64,000 nucleotides of DNA from positions 33,908-97,907 of the forward strand of contig NZ_CANTKB010000013.1 of assembly GCF_947654165.1 (NCBI RefSeq). The letters are read 5' to 3'. Below the pieces are notes generated by a model. It was not told where the DNA came from. It saw only the letters and a list, made by a program, of their open reading frames with translations, and ran no database searches. A program made the position numbers and the translations under genes. Shown here piece by piece: positions 62,368 through 64,000 of this stretch (positions are counted from its first letter, which is position 1; each line of letters opens with the position of its first letter). The DNA is from an uncultured Blautia sp. GTDB taxonomy: Bacteria; Bacillota; Clostridia; Lachnospirales; Lachnospiraceae.

Positions 62368-62396
62368 ATGATACTCTATTTTTATCACCTGTGCAA
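62368..62396 (-). promoter_or_regulatory. Sigma-A promoter of argCJBD
   Basis: TTGCAC (62391-62396 on the complement), a 17-bp spacer and TATCAT (62368-62373), 55 bp upstream of argC. Confidence 0.7.
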
Positions 62397-62420
62397 TAAT
62401 TTCTCTCCTTATATTTTCTT

Positions 62421-62479
62421 TGTATAATTCTTTAAATTTTTGAATAATTATACATCCACCTTTTCAATTATGCAAGTAT
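62421..62479. promoter_or_regulatory. Cluster of ArgR-like boxes between argC and argG
   Basis: TGAATAATTATACA (62441-62454) differs by one base from an ideal ARG box core. TGTATAATTCTTTA (62421-62434) and CAATTATGCA (62465-62474) look like weaker or half sites. They lie just upstream of the argC promoter. Together with 62594-62622 they account for the conserved-looking part of the 364-bp gap; the rest is AT-rich with no gene. Confidence 0.55.
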
Positions 62480-62593
62480 ATTTTTAAATTTTTTCTTTTG
62501 TTCTTTTCCTTATAATATGTAGTATTTTCCTTATATTTTCGTTTTTTCAGATATATGCACATAAATTTTTTTTGATTTTTATCATTTTTCCTA

Positions 62594-62622
62594 TTGCATA
62601 ATTATGATAAATGTTGTATAGT
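62594..62622 (+). promoter_or_regulatory. argG promoter with overlapping ArgR-like box
   Basis: TTGCAT (62594-62599), a 17-bp spacer and TATAGT (62617-62622). TGCATAATTATGATA (62595-62609) resembles an ARG box and covers the -35, a position suited to repression by ArgR. Confidence 0.6.
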
Positions 62623-62686
62623 ACCTTTAGTGAAAAAAACAAGCCTCCGGGCTTATGGATAAATAAAATTTCGGGAGGATTTTAAA

Positions 62687-63913
62687 ATGAAAGAAAAAGT
62701 TGTTTTAGCATATTCCGGCGGATTAGACACCACAGCACTGATTCCCTGGTTAAAGGAAAATTTTGATTACGATGTTATCTGCTGCTGCATCAACTGCGGA
62801 CAGGGAGCTGAATTAGACGGACTGGCAGAACGTGCCGCATTATCCGGTGCCGCTAAGTTATATATTGAAGATGTGGTAGACGAATTTTGTGATGAGTATA
62901 TCACTCCATGTGTACAGGCTGGTGCCGTATACGAGAATAAATATCTTCTGGGAACTTCTATGGCTCGTCCTGTCATCGCAAAACGTCTTGTTGAAATCGC
63001 AAGAAAAGAAAATGCCGTTGCTATCTGTCACGGAGCGACAGGAAAAGGAAATGATCAGATTCGTTTTGAACTGGGAATCAAAGCTCTGGCTCCTGACATC
63101 AAAATCATCGCACCATGGCGTATGACTGATATCTGGACCATGCAGTCCCGTGAAGATGAAATCGCATTCTGCGAAGCTCATGGCATCCATCTTCCTTTTG
63201 ATGCAAGCCACAGCTACAGCCGTGACCGGAACTTATGGCATATCAGCCACGAAGGACTGGAACTGGAAAACCCTGCTGAGGCACCGAACTATGACCAGGT
63301 TCTTGTCTTAAGTGTTCCGCCTCAGAAAGCACCGGATGTAGAGACAGAGGTTACTATGACCTTTGAAGCCGGTGTACCGAAAACTTTAAACGGAAAAGCA
63401 ATGAAGGTTTCCGAGATCATCACAGAACTGAACCGTCTCGGTGGTGAAAACGGAATCGGTATCATTGATATCGTTGAAAACCGTGTAGTTGGAATGAAAT
63501 CCCGTGGTGTATACGAAACACCGGGCGGAACCATCCTGATGGAAGCACATGCACAGTTGGAAGAACTGGTTTTAGACCGTGAAACTATGGAAATGAAGAA
63601 AAAATTAGGCAGCCAGTTTGCTCAGGTCGTATACGAAGGAAAATGGTTCACACCACTTCGTGAGGCTCTTCAGGCATTTGTGGAATCTACTCAGAAATAC
63701 GTGACCGGCGAAGTAAAATTCAAGCTTTACAAAGGAAACATCATCAAAGCCGGAACTACTTCTCCATACAGCCTGTATAATGAATCTCTGGCATCTTTCA
63801 CAACAGGAGATTTATATGATCACCATGACGCAGACGGATTCATCACATTATTCGGACTTCCATTAAAAGTTCGTGCTATGATGATGGCTGAAACAGAGAA
63901 AAAACAGAATTAA
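62687..63913 (+). CDS. argG: Argininosuccinate synthase
   Basis: A 408-residue enzyme that joins citrulline and aspartate with ATP. The P-loop LAYSGGLDTTALIPWL is at the N-terminus; SMARPVIAKRLVEIA, HGATGKGNDQIRFE and SRDRNLWHISHEG are typical substrate motifs. GGGAGG precedes ATG 62687. It is divergent from argCJBD and shares its regulatory region; argH is not in the window. The last 87 bp after it show no gene. Confidence 0.97.
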   Translation: MKEKVVLAYSGGLDTTALIPWLKENFDYDVICCCINCGQGAELDGLAERAALSGAAKLYIEDVVDEFCDEYITPCVQAGAVYENKYLLGTSMARPVIAKRLVEIARKENAVAICHGATGKGNDQIRFELGIKALAPDIKIIAPWRMTDIWTMQSREDEIAFCEAHGIHLPFDASHSYSRDRNLWHISHEGLELENPAEAPNYDQVLVLSVPPQKAPDVETEVTMTFEAGVPKTLNGKAMKVSEIITELNRLGGENGIGIIDIVENRVVGMKSRGVYETPGGTILMEAHAQLEELVLDRETMEMKKKLGSQFAQVVYEGKWFTPLREALQAFVESTQKYVTGEVKFKLYKGNIIKAGTTSPYSLYNESLASFTTGDLYDHHDADGFITLFGLPLKVRAMMMAETEKKQN

Positions 63914-64000
63914 GTTTGTTCATACACCCCATAAAAGAAAACATTCGTAAGCGTATTATTTTCGGGCGTTTCTTATAATTGCCCCAATGGACATTTTTAA

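Noticed and set aside
63931..63980. Terminator after argG
   Set aside because: The ATAAAAGAAA / TTTCTTATAA pairing needs bulges and has no T run; too weak to annotate.

Overview
The window looks like a chromosomal segment of a low-GC, spore-forming member of the Clostridia, most likely Lachnospiraceae (Blautia/Ruminococcus-like). The sporulation genes gpr and spoIIP, the cdaA-cdaR pair, mreB-recD2-comF, comEA/comEC, the argCJBD order with a divergent argG, and many large glycopolymer enzymes all point there. The family assignment is inference from gene content and protein style. Almost every gene lies on the minus strand; the clear plus-strand genes are a D-Ala-D-Ala carboxypeptidase, rpsT and argG. 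I saw no rRNA or tRNA genes, no CRISPR array and no intact insertion sequence.

Layout. 1-12.3 kb: cell-surface polysaccharide region with a Wzm/Wzt-type ABC exporter, three very large double-domain GT2 glycosyltransferases, a smaller GT2 cut by the left edge, an unknown membrane protein and a DD-carboxypeptidase on the opposite strand; azlCD lies upstream. 12.4-16.5 kb: c-di-AMP operon (two unknown membrane proteins, cdaA, cdaR, HPr). 16.5-27.1 kb: housekeeping genes comF, recD2, mreB, uvrA, a CBS protein, hemW and lepA. A 169-bp, densely self-complementary element sits in the probable lepA leader. 27.4-35.3 kb: accessory region with an AAA-ATPase/PD-(D/E)XK protein, an ABC exporter, an MFS transporter, two tandem HTH/TPR regulators that are both disrupted, and a Gfo/Idh/MocA oxidoreductase.

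35.4-46.6 kb: one nine-gene minus-strand operon with its own promoter and many overlapping start/stop codons. In transcription order it encodes a LicC-like nucleotidyltransferase fused to a PLP aminotransferase-fold domain, LicD, an ornithine-cyclodeaminase-family protein, a flippase, a GT4, a polyprenyl-phosphate-type GT2, DUF2304, DUF2142 and an LTA-synthase-like sulfatase-fold enzyme. I read this as a system that makes a surface polymer decorated with an unusual phospho-amino substituent. It is the best candidate here for an undescribed pathway.

46.6-56.5 kb: spoIIP, gpr, rpsT (UUG start, structured leader), holA, comEC, a GerMN lipoprotein, a two-component pair and comEA. 56.5-57.9 kb: a small DMT-family protein and a brnQ pseudogene (early stop plus internal deletion) still preceded by a promoter and an Ile-type T-box leader that seems to lack the canonical T-box sequence. 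57.9-64 kb: arginine biosynthesis, argCJBD on the minus strand and argG divergent, separated by a 360-bp AT-rich region with ArgR-like boxes and two good promoters.
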